From Bimuria novae-zelandiae CBS 107.79 (Eukaryota > Ascomycota > Dothideomycetes > Pleosporales > Didymosphaeriaceae), in the NCBI GenBank assembly GCA_010015655.1, contig ML976666.1:840894-904893 (forward strand): a stretch of 64,000 nucleotides of DNA, written 5' to 3'. Below are positions 32,773-45,239 of this stretch, piece after piece. How positions within the stretch are numbered: the first letter of the stretch is position 1; every line of letters starts with the position of its first letter. Made by a program: the position numbers and the translations under genes. The notes below the pieces were generated by a model. The model worked only from the letters and a program-made list of their open reading frames with translations, was not told where the DNA came from and made no database searches.

Positions 32773-34758
32773 GGCTTTTATTCATGTTCCTTTAAGCTAT
32801 ACTAGTAGCTTAATTAATGCCTAACTGTTCGTGGTATTTAGTTCCTTGAAGGCGTTTTCTCGCCTAAGCCTAGGTCTAAAAAAGATATTTTCTTCGTAAC
32901 TGGCTCTGTGGGTTCAAGGTGTCCTTTTTTCTTTTTCCCTTAAGGCTACTACTAGGCCTCTTCTAGGATAGCTTCACTGTCTTCTTCCTTTATTACTGTT
33001 TTAATCCTAAGGGTCGTGGTCCCTTTTAGTACGCAATTAAACCTATACTTTTTTTTTACTCCCTGTGTTCCTTATAGTTAGGGTGTAAGCATATTTGCTA
33101 TTTATCTAACGCGTATTTTCTATTAACTAGTAGTAATAGTACTTAGTTTAGTGCTTAGTTAAGGTGTGAAAAGTATCGCGTTTTACGTTTATCCTAGAGG
33201 TGAACGTCGTAACGATCGATAGGGCAGTTAAACTACTCTTATCTACATTATTAGTATGTTTAGGGAAAGTAGCTATATTCCTTAGCTCGGTAATAAAGGG
33301 TACATTAATTTTCTCCGTAGAGGGTCTATTATATAGTCTTATGCGTAGGGTTGCAGTGGTCCAGGTCGTACTATAGTTCGTAGTTCGGGTTTTCGTTTAG
33401 GTACTTCTTTTTAGGGTCTTTGTGGGCATAGTAATAGTCTGCCATTTTACGTGCTGTCTTGCTAACTAGATCGGGTTAGTAGGCGTGGTGAAATACAGCT
33501 ATGTAGTCTTGTTATTCTATTACTATAAACCCGAAGTCTCCTTCCCTTAGTTAGTGTCTTTCTAAGAAGTTAAAAACATTCGTCGTCTTGCTAGTAATAG
33601 GTTTACTCTAGCTAGGGTAAGGTATAAGAGATTAAGGTATTAGCTCCTTCTCTTTCTTATCTAAACTTTTATATATATCCTTATAGAGTCGTGAGTTAGG
33701 TAACTCTAATCGTTCCGATTCTTCGTCGTAGATGTTAACTTGTTTAATGGCGTTTATTACTTGCTATTCTTCGTTAGTTGTTTCTTTGTTAACAGTTAGT
33801 ATGTTTAGTTACCTAGTAATCTTGTTCTTAGATCTGCAGTTCCTGGCTATGTGGCCTAGTTTGCCATATATAAAATATTTACGCGTCTCGGTCCCCTGTC
33901 GTCGGGTTCTATCTAAGATACGTTAGTTAGGCTTTTAGAAGCCTATAACCTTTCCTGTTCCCTTTTCTAGGTTGTTAAACTAGACATCTTCTATTAGTTA
34001 GGGTCTGTAATAGTTGCGTTACTGGCGTCGAGGTGTTTTTAGTGGCGCCCTGTAGACTATAGGTGCCTATTATCTAAAACTGGCGTTCCTCGGATTCCTG
34101 CGGAATTCTTCCTATAAGGCGAACCATTCCCTATTAATGCGGATAGTCTCTTCGTATAGTTCTTTTAGGGTCTTTACCTTTATACTACTACGTAGTAGTT
34201 CCTTGCGCACGTTGCGTTTAAGTCCTTATTTATATATTATTTTAAGAGATTTGTCCTCCTAGTTAAGTTGCACGGCGTACTTATAGAATTTAACTATATA
34301 CTTGGCTACAAATTATTACTGTTAAATTGTCTAGATCGCATGCTTAGCGATAGCGGTTTTATTAGCAATTCTAAATATCTATTAGAGGCATTTCTTAAAG
34401 TTGGCGTAGTCCTTAATAATGTCGATAGCATCTTCGTTACTATTAATGTAGTCTTTATCCTCGTTGTCGTGATCCATGTCTAGGTATTTAACTAGATAAG
34501 GATAGATCTATTCTTTAGCGCTTCCTCGCATATAGGTCGCTGCGAAGATAACCTTCTTTTTATCTTTAAGGTCTTAGTTTTAGTTAAAGAAGTAGAGGTC
34601 TAGTTGCAATAGCCAGGTGTTAAGGAGGGTATAGTTACTATTATACAAGTCAGGTTTGTGTGCCTTGTTCTTGCCATCCCCTATAGGGGTGACGTAGTTG
34701 TCTGAAGCCATGGAAGAGGTAGGGGTCCTAATAGTACTCATGTTAAGGGTGTTTAAGA

Positions 34759-35234
34759 TGTTAAGATCCTAAAGAGGTAGCTATTCTCTAAGGGGCTAAG
34801 GTTGGTTCTCGGGCAGGAGTACTAGTAGGACAGGAAAGGGTTGTAGTAATAGCTTACGCCTGTTACTAAGGGCGTTAGTATTAAAGGTATATATAGCATA
34901 ATTAAATTAACAAGGTTGCTTATTTAGATCTAAACAATAGATTAATAAACAGGTTAAACACGAATGCCTTAAGGGTATTCGTGTGGGTTTATATACAAGA
35001 GGGGTAAACCTTACCGTCTATCTCTCTTTTTACTATCCCTAGATTCCAATAGATGGTCGCGCTGTCCGTGGATAGTACACCTTCTATAATCTTGGCAGGA
35101 TAGTATGTCTTGGCTGGATAGTATGTCTTGGCTGGATAGTACATCACGTGACCTCGATTACGCGACCCCGCCGAGTGTCACTTCCACTAAGGCCCGTTGG
35201 TCCTCCGCGTTCCATACATGTTCAGATCCTAACA
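34759..35234 (-). repeat. LTR of element B, right copy (5' LTR in element sense)
   Basis: Begins TGTTAAGATCCT and ends ATCCTAACA; 476 bp because of an 18 bp tandem duplication around 35098-35135. Followed by TATAC at 35235-35239. Confidence 0.88.
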
Positions 35235-36273
35235 TATACGTTATTTAATAACTAATAATAATAAAACTTACGTAGCCTACTTTCTAGACTCGCTGCTACT
35301 AAAAGATAGTAAAAACGTTACTTTTAATTAATAAGGAAATAGCTTAGAGAATAAGATACGTGCTAACTATAACTAGTACTAAAGCAAGAATAAGCAAGAT
35401 ATATAAAATAATATTATTTTATATATACGCACGTAAACTAAAGGCGTAGCTAATTAGTACTTTTTTATACTTATTTGTACGTTAAAGAATAATAGCTAGA
35501 ATATTAATTACTAGTACCTACTAGCTTAACTTAAGAAGATTTATAATAATTTATATAAAAAGCTTAACACTTAGCGTAACTTCTAAAGACTTTACCTTAA
35601 GGACGCTACTAACTTTATTATATTTTAAAATAATTTTTTTTTACTTAAAAACGCTGCCTCCTAGTAAAGTAATAAGTTAAAAGTTTTATAAAAAGCTTTT
35701 AAATACCCTACGTACCTAAATAAGTATCTACTATTATTAGTATAGTAAGTATTATAATAATTATATTAACCTAGTATAAGATTTCGCCTAAAAGCTTATT
35801 ATAAGTACCTAACGTAGTAGTAATAGTAAGCATAACTAACTAAGTTAGGTAAACACCTAGTAGACTTTCTTACTATAGTAACTAACCTAACCTTTTATAG
35901 TAACTTAACTAATTTATCCTGCCATAATAAATAGCCTACTAACCTACTATTATTACTATAAACCTAGTTACGTCGCCCGCGACTGCCCGCATAGCTCTAT
36001 TAAATAAAAAGTAGTAAAGAATAGTAACTACGGCCTAGGTAATAAGAACAAGCTAGATAAAGAGCAAAAGATAACCTATTACGACAAGCTATTAAGAAAT
36101 AACTCTCTTTAGGGGAAGTCTTTTCTCTAGAAAAGCCTACTAAAGCTATTAGTATATAAAGTATCTTATTTAGTAAAAGTACTTTTGTTATACCTTACTA
36201 TATTTTAACTAATAGCCTTATAATTAAACTAAAAGGTCTTATTAATACTAGCGTAGGCAGCTACGTTCTAGTC

Positions 36274-36526
36274 TGTCGGTTCACAGGTAGCAAGGAATAA
36301 ACAAGTAACTCTCTGTCTTTGGTATCTGGTGTCTGTCTTGTCTTGTGTGTGTGCTATAATAGTTCTATATACCTTCCTTCCAGTTCTTGTGGATGTGATA
36401 GAGTACCAGGTGGTGTGGAGGCGAAGGGGTTTCGGTACAGTATCAGGTTAACTAGAAGTGAGGGGGTACAGGGGTATGATAGGGTTACACAGTTCCCTTA
36501 GTGCGGAAGGCGAGGCTGTGCAGACA
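36274..36526. mobile_element. solo LTR, not RIP-mutated, inside element A
   Basis: A 253 bp segment with normal GC content stands out from the TA-rich surroundings. It begins TGTCGGTTCACAGG and ends CTGTGCAGACA, is flanked by the 5 bp duplication TAGTC, and has the TG...CA ends of an LTR. No internal region or partner LTR is present in the window. It must have inserted after element A was mutated. The family is not recognised and the orientation is unclear. Confidence 0.75.
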
Positions 36527-37327
36527 TAGTCTATCTTAAGCACCTTTATATAATTAAAAAAGGACTTAAAGTATTTATTAAGAATATAAAAGCTATCCTC
36601 TTAGCAGGATATAATAGTTAACTAAATAAGTAAGTAAATAAGCACTTTTAGGCTAATTAAGTATTAAATAGCTACTACCTTACTACTTATTTTATACCCT
36701 ATAATACTAGCCGCTATGACCTTATAGTTAGTCGTAAGCTTTTTAAGGAAGCTAACGTCTAGGTTAACTATAAGTAGTAAATACTTAAGTAGCTAAATGT
36801 AATACTAATTAACTATAAAAAAGATATTATTATCCTAATGCGGGACACTATTACAGGAATTAATTTTAAGTATTAAGTAGATACTAACTAATATAATAAG
36901 CTTATAAATATAGCTATAGTATAGCATATTTACTACCTATTATAGTAATCCCCTTAGCGTTATACCTACTAAAAGAACCTAGCGAAGATAGAGAAGCAAC
37001 TCCGCTATTAAGCGCTACTATTATAAGAGTAGTAGCCTACTTACCTTAAACCTATCTCTCGCGAGGACCTTACGAAGGCAGGCCTAAAAATTAATACTAT
37101 AAAAGCTATTATATTTATAATTAACGCACGTTAGAAGGAGATAGTTATTAATTATATTAGTATCTATAAGATAGTAAAGCTAATTTAGGACTATAAGGAG
37201 GAGCTACGCTAGATAGACCTACTAGATCTAAATAAAGAACTCTGCTAGCTTCTTATAAAGAAGTTACTATTCCTAGGCTACGCAGGCGCTACTCTAGCTT
37301 ACCTTTTAAAGAAAAAAGACGTTCTAC

Positions 37328-37785
37328 TGTTAGGATCTGAACATGTATGGAACGCGGAGGACTAACGGGCCTTAGTAGAAGTGACACTCGGCGGGGTCGC
37401 GTAACCGAGGTCACGTGATGTACCATCCAGCCAAGACATACTATCCTGCCAAGATTGTGGAAGGTGCACTATCCACGGACGGCGCGACTATCTATCAGAA
37501 TCTAGGGACGGTAGAAAGAGAGATAGATAGTAAGGTTTTCCCCTCTTATATATAAACCCACACGAATACCCTTAAGGCATTCGTATTTAACCTGTTTATT
37601 AATCTATTATTTAGATCTAAATAAGCAATCTTGTTAATTTGATTATGCTATATATACCTTTAATACTAACGCCCTTAGTGACAAGCGTAAGCTATCACTA
37701 CAACTCTTTCCCGTCCTACTAGTACTCCTGCCCGAGAACCAACCTTAGCCCCTTAGAGAATAGCTATCTCTTTGGGATCTTAACA
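37328..37785 (+). mobile_element. solo LTR of the element B family inside element A
   Basis: 458 bp that match the reverse complement of the element B LTRs, starting TGTTAGGATC and ending GGGATCTTAACA, flanked by the target copies TCTAC. It splits the region just upstream of the reverse transcriptase of element A. It arose from a separate B-family insertion followed by LTR-LTR recombination. Confidence 0.88.
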
Positions 37786-40700
37786 TCTACCTCTACACTA
37801 TAATAGCGTAGATTATAATATTAAGCTAATTATAGATAACACGCTAACGTTAAGCTTACTATATAGTATATTTTTAGAGTAGTTATAACTTATTAAGGAC
37901 TACTTAAACAATTACCTCTAATAAGGCTTTATTACTTATAATAATGCTTTATACGCCTCGCTAGTGCTATTTACTAAAAAGCTGAAAGGGGGGTAGTAAT
38001 TTTATATTAACTATCGCAAGCTTAACGTAATTATAAAAAAATTATTTTATTCTATTTATTTGAGAGACTCTCACGCGGCTCGTAAACGCTAAAGTATTTA
38101 TAAAGCTAGACATATAATAGGCCTTCTACTATATTTAACTTAATAAGGACACTAAGGACCTAACCACTTTTTATATACGCTATAGTAACTATAAGTATTA
38201 TATACTCTTATTTAGCCTTTATAATAGCCCTGCGACCTTTTAAAGATATATTAATAAAGTACTATATAGAATACTCGATAACTTATGTACAGCCTATCTA
38301 GACAATATCCTTATATACTCAAAGGACCCACTATACTATAAGGAGTATATTACTTAGGTGCTAAGACGTCTCTATAATATAGGGCTCTAGGTTAATATTA
38401 AGAAGAGTAAGTTTATAGTAATAAAAATAAAGTTCCTTAGTCTTATTATTAGCACGTAAGGTATTTAGAAGGATCTAAAAAGAGTTATTACTGTATAAAA
38501 CTAGCTAGTACTTATATTAGTTAAAACTATATAGTTATTCCTAAGCTTTTATAACTTCTACTAGACCTTCCTTAAGGACTATAGGCGTATTATCTAACTA
38601 CTTACTAAGCTACTTTAAAAAGGTGCCTAGTATACTTTTAGTAAACGCGAGCTTGTAGCCTTCTAGTAAGCTAAAGACCTTATATTATTAAATAATATTC
38701 TTACTTATTACTTACCCTATTATATAACGCGCATAAAGACTAATGCTAGTAATAAAGTTATAGCTAGTATACTCTCTTAACTATAGGATAATAGTCTCTA
38801 GCAACCTATTACTCTTTATTTTAAGACTATAAGTAGTCTGCAGATAAACTATAACATTTATAATAAAGAAATACTTACTATACTTTATACTTTAAAAAGT
38901 AGAGATCATAGCTTATTAGTTTATAAATAACTAAGCTATTTAGCGCTATTACTAACTATTAAGCACTAAAGTACTTTTTTACTAAGTAAGAGCTTACTCC
39001 TTAATAGATACGCTAGGCTATAATAGTAGCTAATTTTAACCTAAAGCTTACCTACTAACTAGATACTACTAACATAGTAGTTAACGCGCTATCACGCAAG
39101 TAGGAGGAACTATAGACTTAAAAGAAAAAGAATAAAATAGCTTGTATAAGGGCCTTCTTACAGGCTAAATAGCTAGACATTAATATAGTATAAGTAGCTA
39201 TAACCTAGCTCGCTAGCCTCGCTACTAAGGAACTATAGTAGAGGTTTAAAATTATAGCCTCTAATACTTTTATAGTTTCTCCTTTTCTAGAGGATCCGCA
39301 TACCCTTGTTAATTAAGTAATTAAGGCAAACTAAAACTATCTTAGCCTATAAAAGCTATAAGAAAAAGCTTAGACAGATTTCTAAGCACTATAAAAGCTA
39401 AATAATTAAAATTTACTTTTATACTAGGGCTAACTAATTATTTTAGTAATTTACTTCCTACGCACCTACTTAATTTAAGCTATTTATACTATATAGATTA
39501 CTACTTACTTTAAAAAATATAAGACTACTAAACTACTTAAGAACTAATACTACTAGCTAAAGATAACTAAGGATATAGATACCTACGTAGTAGCTTATAA
39601 GACTTACTAATAGAGTTACGCACCTCGCGACTGCACCTTAAAACTATTAAAATTATTACTAATACTAAAATAAGTATAGTATGATATTTTAATAGACTTT
39701 AAGTTATTTCTACCTAATAAGAAAGGATATAATAATACCTTTATTATAATTAACTACTTAAGTAAGCGCTGCTTCTTACTACCTTACTATAAGATAATTA
39801 TAGCTAAGTAAGTAATAAATATATATTATTACTATATTTAGCATGTATATGGCATACTTAAGTCTATTATCTCTAATAGAGGCCCTTAGTTTGTCTTAGC
39901 CTTTATAAATAAGCTATATTAACTTATTAGTATTAAGTAAAAGCTTTTAACCACCTATTACTTTTAAATAGATAGTAATATAAAAATTATAAACTAGTAC
40001 CTTAACTAGCGCCTACGCCTCTTTATTAACTATTATTAAAATAACTAGTTAGACCTACTATCTTGCATAAACTAGGCTTAGGCTATATTGCCTTATGAGA
40101 CTATAGGCCTCTCGCTATACAAGATCGAGTTCGGACATTAGCCTACTTACTACTAGGACTAGGAGGGGTGGATAAGGACCTTACCTACTACTTATAAATA
40201 GACGTCCTAAGAGGAAGCGCAGAACTACGTAAGAGTTTAATATAATATTATAAAATTAGCTATAAATATAGCTTAGAAAAAAATTACTTAAACTTAAGAG
40301 TAATAAGTACGTTAAGCAAATAAAAAATAGTATAAGCTAAATTTTAAAGTAGGTAACTAGGTCTATATTATACTAAAAGGCTTTATAACTAGTAGGTCTA
40401 ACTAAAAGCTTAATGAGTAAATATATAGACCCTATCTAATTATTACTATAAAAGGTTACTCCTATTAAGTAAGACTTTTATTATATATATATATATATAC
40501 ATAACGTCTTTTACGCAGACTACCTACGCAAAGCTACTATAGACTTTTTACTAGGTTAAGTAGAGCTAAAATAAGAGCTAACAAAAGTTAATAGTAACCT
40601 AGAATAGTAAATAAAAAAGATCCTTAATAGCTATATATACTATAGATATTTATAATATAAAGTCTCCTAGACTGCCTATAATTCTGACCCTATCTAGTAC

Positions 40701-40938
40701 AACGCCCGAGGCTTTAAGGGAGCGCCCTATAAGGTTAGAGACTACTACTAAGCTTACCTAGAGAAACCTGGCCCGCCGTTGCAACTAGACGCCTGGCTAC
40801 AAGCGTACAAGACTAGCGAGCACCTAGAGATAATAAAGGAGGTTAATCGAGCTAGAGACAAGACAGCGCAGAGCAAGGCACGAAGGAGGAAGTAGCATAA
40901 CGGACTCAAGGGACTGAGCTCACCTTGGAGGGGGGTGA

Positions 40939-41184
40939 TGTGACGGCCTGGCATGCCGGCAGGTTACATGACCTCGCGTACGAGGCGCAACTGCCTTACG
41001 CCCTGGTGCGGCTGCCCGCGCACCCAGCGTAGTTACTTTAGATGGATAGTTATTCCCCACCGACGAGCGCACAAAAGCGCTGCTAGCCTATGTACCTACA
41101 GTCTCCTCATCTTAGTGTAGCTAAAATAGAGCCAACTTACCTTATCTACTTCTCTAGATGCAGGAGACCGTGCCCGTCCTCACA
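40939..41184 (+). repeat. 3' LTR of element A
   Basis: 246 bp, starts TGTGACGGCC and ends CCTCACA, followed by the target copy TATAC at 41185-41189. Preceded by the polypurine tract at about 40927-40938. Confidence 0.9.
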
Positions 41185-41234
41185 TATACTATATAATTCT
41201 TTAAAAATTAAATATATTACTATTAATATATATA

Positions 41235-41385
41235 TATACTTTATATTAAAATTACATAAGTATAGCTCCTCTATTTATAAAGTTATAGAGAGTTTAAAGT
41301 TTAGAATTTTAGTGTTCTGCTTAGTTAGACCCCACTGTGGCCCTTGCGATTCAGCCCATTTATAAGCCTAGTGTACGAGAGGCGT
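41235..41385 (-). repeat. right arm of the inverted repeat split by element A
   Basis: Reverse complement of 26934-27075, shown by the blocks CTGTGGCCCTTGCG and TTTATAAAGTTATAGAGAG. See the left arm for the interpretation. Confidence 0.65.
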
Positions 41386-41710
41386 AGTAAATGTAAGACT
41401 TAATTAATAGGCATTATATATAAAGTACTATTTTCTCTATAGTAGACTAATAGTTATAAGTATTTTTATAGTATAAAACTTACGTTATTAATACACTACC
41501 TTTCTATGTAAAAGCCCTGCGAAGTTACGAGCTGCAGCTAGTTATAGTGTGGGTGGGTGCTACGTTTTATAAAATAAAAATAGTTATAGCTATTTCAGTG
41601 TAAAGGTGTTAGTATATAAAATATTTTAAGTATTTACTTATAGGCTTTATATTACTTTTAGGCTATTATAGCTATAAAAAATAGTAGTTTAAGAAATAGC
41701 TAGTTATTAG
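41386..41710. other. AT-rich non-coding DNA
   Basis: TA-rich with RIP-like composition; no element or frame recognised. Confidence 0.4.
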
Positions 41711-41962
41711 TGTCCGATTACATGGCCCTTTGCACATGCAAAGGTAGCTGGCACAACCCTACACAAAGAATCTCTGCCAGCAATCAGGTTCATCCGTACG
41801 ATTCCGGGCGGGACAAAGGGCGACTCTCCTTACTCAACGGAAATAGATTAGCGTCTTAGCGTAAGACGGAAGGATAAAAGAGCCTTACATTCTTGCATAG
41901 ACAAGAAAAAAACAAGGATCAATTATTATTTCATCTTATTAAGAATACCCTTCAATCTAACA
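41711..41962 (+). mobile_element. solo LTR, lightly or not RIP-mutated
   Basis: 252 bp beginning TGTCCGATTACATGG and ending CTTCAATCTAACA, flanked by the 5 bp duplication ATTAG (41706-41710 and 41963-41967). GC content is normal and a GGATAAAAG box fits a promoter on the plus strand. Internal region and second LTR are absent. Similar in size to the solo LTR at 36274 but different in sequence. Confidence 0.8.
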
Positions 41963-42060
41963 ATTAGGTACTTAAGTTGCTAGTACGTGGAGTTGCAAAA
42001 GGTGTCCTTAGCTAGTAGATAGGCTAGAGCGCAGAACCCTGCGTATTACTGCCTCGGACC

Positions 42061-45000
42061 TGCCTTTCAAAAGTCCTTGCCCACCTTGGCGAGCAGGTGT
42101 ATACGCCATGTTCTGAATTGGGAAGCATCTCCGAGCCTACGTGGCTTTTGCTTCTAACCTCATAACCCCTCTATACTACTTGCTCTCTGATTAATACCAT
42201 CTTTACTATAGCTCCTTACGATATTACTACTAAGGCTTTAATAATTACTCTTAAGGGTACTAGAAAGCCTAATAATAAGATTACTTGTCTAATAAGTAAT
42301 AAGAAATTTAAGGTACATAATTAACTTAATATTTATATAAGTAATTAAATAAGACTTTAATCTATGCCAGTAGGTACTTAAGCTTATAAATAAATACTTT
42401 AAATATAGCTATTACTCTAGTATAATTTTAAAGTAGGATAAAGTTATATAGAAAGTAGTTAATAGCGTAACGTGGTTCACTACCGAGCGGGCCAACCCCA
42501 CCGAGCGGGCCACTTTTTAAAAGTTAGTCTATTGCGAAGCGCCTCCTACAACACCACTATAATTTACTATAATTCGCAAAACATAGAAATACTATTTAGA
42601 CTTATTGCTATTAGATGCATCTATAATTTCTACTGCGCAGGTGCGAGCGTTGTGGCCAGCTTCGCCGTAACGTCCGCAGCGCCTCTGCCCACGCACCCTC
42701 TTTGTAGACTCTTCACCCTCCTTTTGCCTACTACTATCCTTTTTAGCTATTAAATTAACTACCTCTTCTACTATAAGTGTCTTAGCTACCTAAATATACT
42801 TCCTCTTTTAACTTTTTACCTCTATTACTATTTTTACTATCTTATAAAGCCCTGCTATTTCTTATTATATTAATACTATTTCGTGCCCTATTAATGCAAC
42901 ACCTTTATTAAGCTACTTAATAGCTCTAAGAAGCGGAGAAACTAGTAAATCTCTATACTTCTATATAGGCTTATAAACTAACGTTAACTAAGCCTCTATC
43001 TCGCGGAGGTTGCTTAGTGTTTTTAATTCCTATAGGGTGTCCTTTACGTTAGGTGGAGTTAGCGTACGAAGAACTATATTAAGTCTTAATAATACTACCT
43101 CTAGGTCGTGTAGGACTAATTTAGCGCCTTTAAAGCCTGCGCAGATGTTCGCCTCTATTATTACTTTTTTAAAAGCTACTTTAAAGGCTAGTAGAAAGGC
43201 TTCCTTCTTAATCTACTTAGTGCTATACTATGCTAAGCTACTAATCTTATTGCTATACGCCTGCTTTAAAGGTGAAAAACAACCTACATTAAGTAGCTGC
43301 AAGAGGTGTGATGAGTGTAAAGGTATATAGAGAATAATAATCTTCTATTCCTTATAGTATTTGTGGAATTCGTGTGAGCAGTGGCTCTTATAACTATTTA
43401 TAATTAGTAGCTAGTGTGCACCTAAACTACGCGCCTTAGTATAGGTATTAAAGTACCTTAGCTAGGCAAGGCTAAGCTTATTTAACATCTAGCTATTAGG
43501 ACTAACTTTAATAACCTAGTCTTAGGGTAGATTATAGAACTAAGACGTGATTAGAACCTTGCTAGGGAAGATAAGAAAGGGTAGTAAAGCCTAGCCTTTA
43601 GCGCTAACACCCTAGATATTAGTAACCTACCTATAATTACTAGATTAAATCTTCTTTAGGTTGCTTCGCTTCTTAGAGCCTGTAAAGACCATCTAACCCT
43701 GTATTACCCCTATTATAAAGCCTGTCTTGTCGAAGTTGTACGTGTCGTTATTAGCGATACTATACTTAGCCTTAGTATTAGTAACTAGCTTAAACTAGGG
43801 CGTTATAATACGTAGATCTTCGTTTAGGGCTCGCTAACAATTATATAGATAGCTCTTTTAAAGCTTAATTTCTGGCGTACGCGTCTTAAGCCTGTCTACC
43901 TAGTACTTACTAATAGGCTATCCACCGCGCTTAGTAAGTAGATTATTAGTTATATCTTAGACTATATCTCTTATTGCACCTATTCCTTGCTAGTTAAGCT
44001 TAAGTATATATTAGACTAGAGCCTCCTTCTCTAGCTTAGTTAGCTTCTTTAAGTTGGGCTCGCGATTGCGTCGAGAGAGGGCTCCTTAGCGTCGTTATTA
44101 TACTATTATTTAAGGCATGCTAAAGGCTATAATAACGCGTCTTTTACTCTTATCGCGATTTTTAATTATAGCTTAGATAGCAAGCTATAGTGCGCTTTTA
44201 GTATAAGGTTATTACGCGTTATGTTGTGATAGCATTGTGGTATAAGCTAGAGGTGGGCTGCATTTAGTAAAGTTGGCCCGCTCGGTGGGGTTGGCCCGCT
44301 CGGTGGTGAACCACGTTATATACTAATTACTATAAATAAGAGAAATTTTACACTAATATTACTAGCACGCTTAACTTAAAAAAAATTAATATTTTTATTA
44401 TAACTATCTAGCGCATCTTAAGAAAGGTGGGCTTTAAAAAAATAAAGCTAATAAAAAAGGTTAAATTAATAAAAAATAAAATATAAAAAACTTAGTATAA
44501 TTAGTGCCTATCGCATAAATACTAGATAATTAAAGCCGAGAAGAATATTGTTTTGTTTAATAAATATTTATAGTTTTCCTTTATAGACGTAGAGGATATA
44601 GAGTATAGCAAAAGGCTAATAAGGTATTTATTTAAAATTATATCTATAAAAGGTAAAAGGACTACATTAAGTTTATATTTTAAGGGTGCTTTTTATATAA
44701 TAAAATAAGGCCCTGTTACTGATAGACGCTAAAAATAAAGAAAGAGAAGAAGGCTACTACTACTTAAATTAAAAAGCCAAACTAGGAGCTAGAGCCTATT
44801 ATAAAAGTATAATAACAGCTTAAAAATAATTATATAAAAAGATAAGGCGTCTTCTTATAATTATTACGTCTAGAGCAATATATATAGCATTTATAATATT
44901 ATAAAGCTACTTTAGTATAGTAACTTACTTAATTTAAACGCTATTAAACCTTGCTAGCTATAGATACAGAGAGGTACTATAAAGAAAGGTATACTAAAGA

Positions 45001-45238
45001 GTAGAGTAAAAGCTATTTATACTTAAGAGTAGTACTAGTGAGATCTACCTTAAGAAAAGATCTAGGCTTCGACGAAGCGTATTCCTATCTATATTAAGAT
45101 GATTATTAAGCTAGAAGAAGGTAACGAGTATAAGGAGGACAGGAATCTCGATAGGCTTAGGTAATTGGATATATATCCAAATTAGGAATGTGGCGTATAC
45201 CCGCTGCTCGCCAAGGTGGGCAAGGACTTTTGAAAGGC
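42061..45238 (+). mobile_element. Tc1/mariner-type DNA transposon, RIP-degraded, split by a pogo-type element
   Basis: Inverted repeats of about 60 bp at 42061-42120 and 45179-45238 are nearly identical (core CCTTGCCCACCTTGGCGAGC). Between them is a plus-strand transposase relic. Its N-terminal part (about 42215-42330: APYDITTKALIITLKG) lies left of the nested element. The rest (about 44317-45150) lies right of it, with RKVGFKKIK, a coded end KRIPIYIKMIIKLEEGNEY, and many TAA/TAG stops in between. The unsplit element would be about 1.33 kb. The two halves read on in the same sense across the insertion. Exact outer ends and target duplication are unclear. Confidence 0.75.
42470..44316 (-). mobile_element. 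pogo/Fot1-type DNA transposon with repeat-bearing TIRs, RIP-degraded
   Basis: 1847 bp bounded by ACGTGGTTCAC and its complement, with TA target copies at 42468-42469 and 44317-44318. The inverted repeats are about 45 bp and each contains ACCGAGCGGGCC twice in tandem. A transposase relic reads on the minus strand, with NDTYNFDKTGF (43755-43700), the DDE motif region where D-E-T-G-F is usual. Stops and substitutions are RIP-like, but the terminal repeats are untouched. Confidence 0.85.
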
Positions 45239-45239
45239 A

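Larger units (their letters stand above)
28373..35234 (-). mobile_element. Gypsy/Ty3 LTR retrotransposon B nested in A, RIP-degraded
   Basis: LTRs at 28373-28830 (458 bp) and 34759-35234 (476 bp) are flanked by TATAC on both sides. The element reads leftward. From right to left it has a gag CCHC knuckle relic (33825-33880), a retroviral-type protease frame (32772-32530), reverse transcriptase with a YLND-type active site (31735-31690) and integrase (30410-30355, HHGIPKTIISDRD). A purine-rich tract adjoins the left LTR (complement of 28831-28850). In-frame TAA/TAG stops fall at positions where Gln or Trp are expected, as RIP produces. The right LTR carries one extra 18 bp unit (TATGTCTTGGCTGGATAG type). 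Confidence 0.9.
27191..41184 (+). mobile_element. Gypsy/Ty3 LTR retrotransposon A, RIP-degraded and split by later insertions
   Basis: Two 246 bp LTRs (27191-27436 and 40939-41184, TGTGACGG...CACA) are flanked by the 5 bp target duplication TATAC. A polypurine tract GGAGGGGGG sits just before the right LTR. Remains of gag with a CCHC knuckle (about 35935-35995), reverse transcriptase (38095-38320, with a YLDN-type active site where YLDD is expected) and integrase (about 39670-39790) read on the plus strand, all full of TAA/TAG. The order RT then integrase marks it as Gypsy/Ty3. It is interrupted by element B and by two solo LTRs. No open gene remains. Confidence 0.9.

Noticed and set aside
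30117..34483. Several 60-71 residue plus-strand frames inside element B
   Set aside because: They are opposite to the pol and gag remains and have no motif; chance frames in AT-rich DNA.
36319..36501. 60-residue frame in the GC-normal patch within element A
   Set aside because: The patch is a solo LTR with a target duplication; LTRs normally code for nothing and the frame is short.
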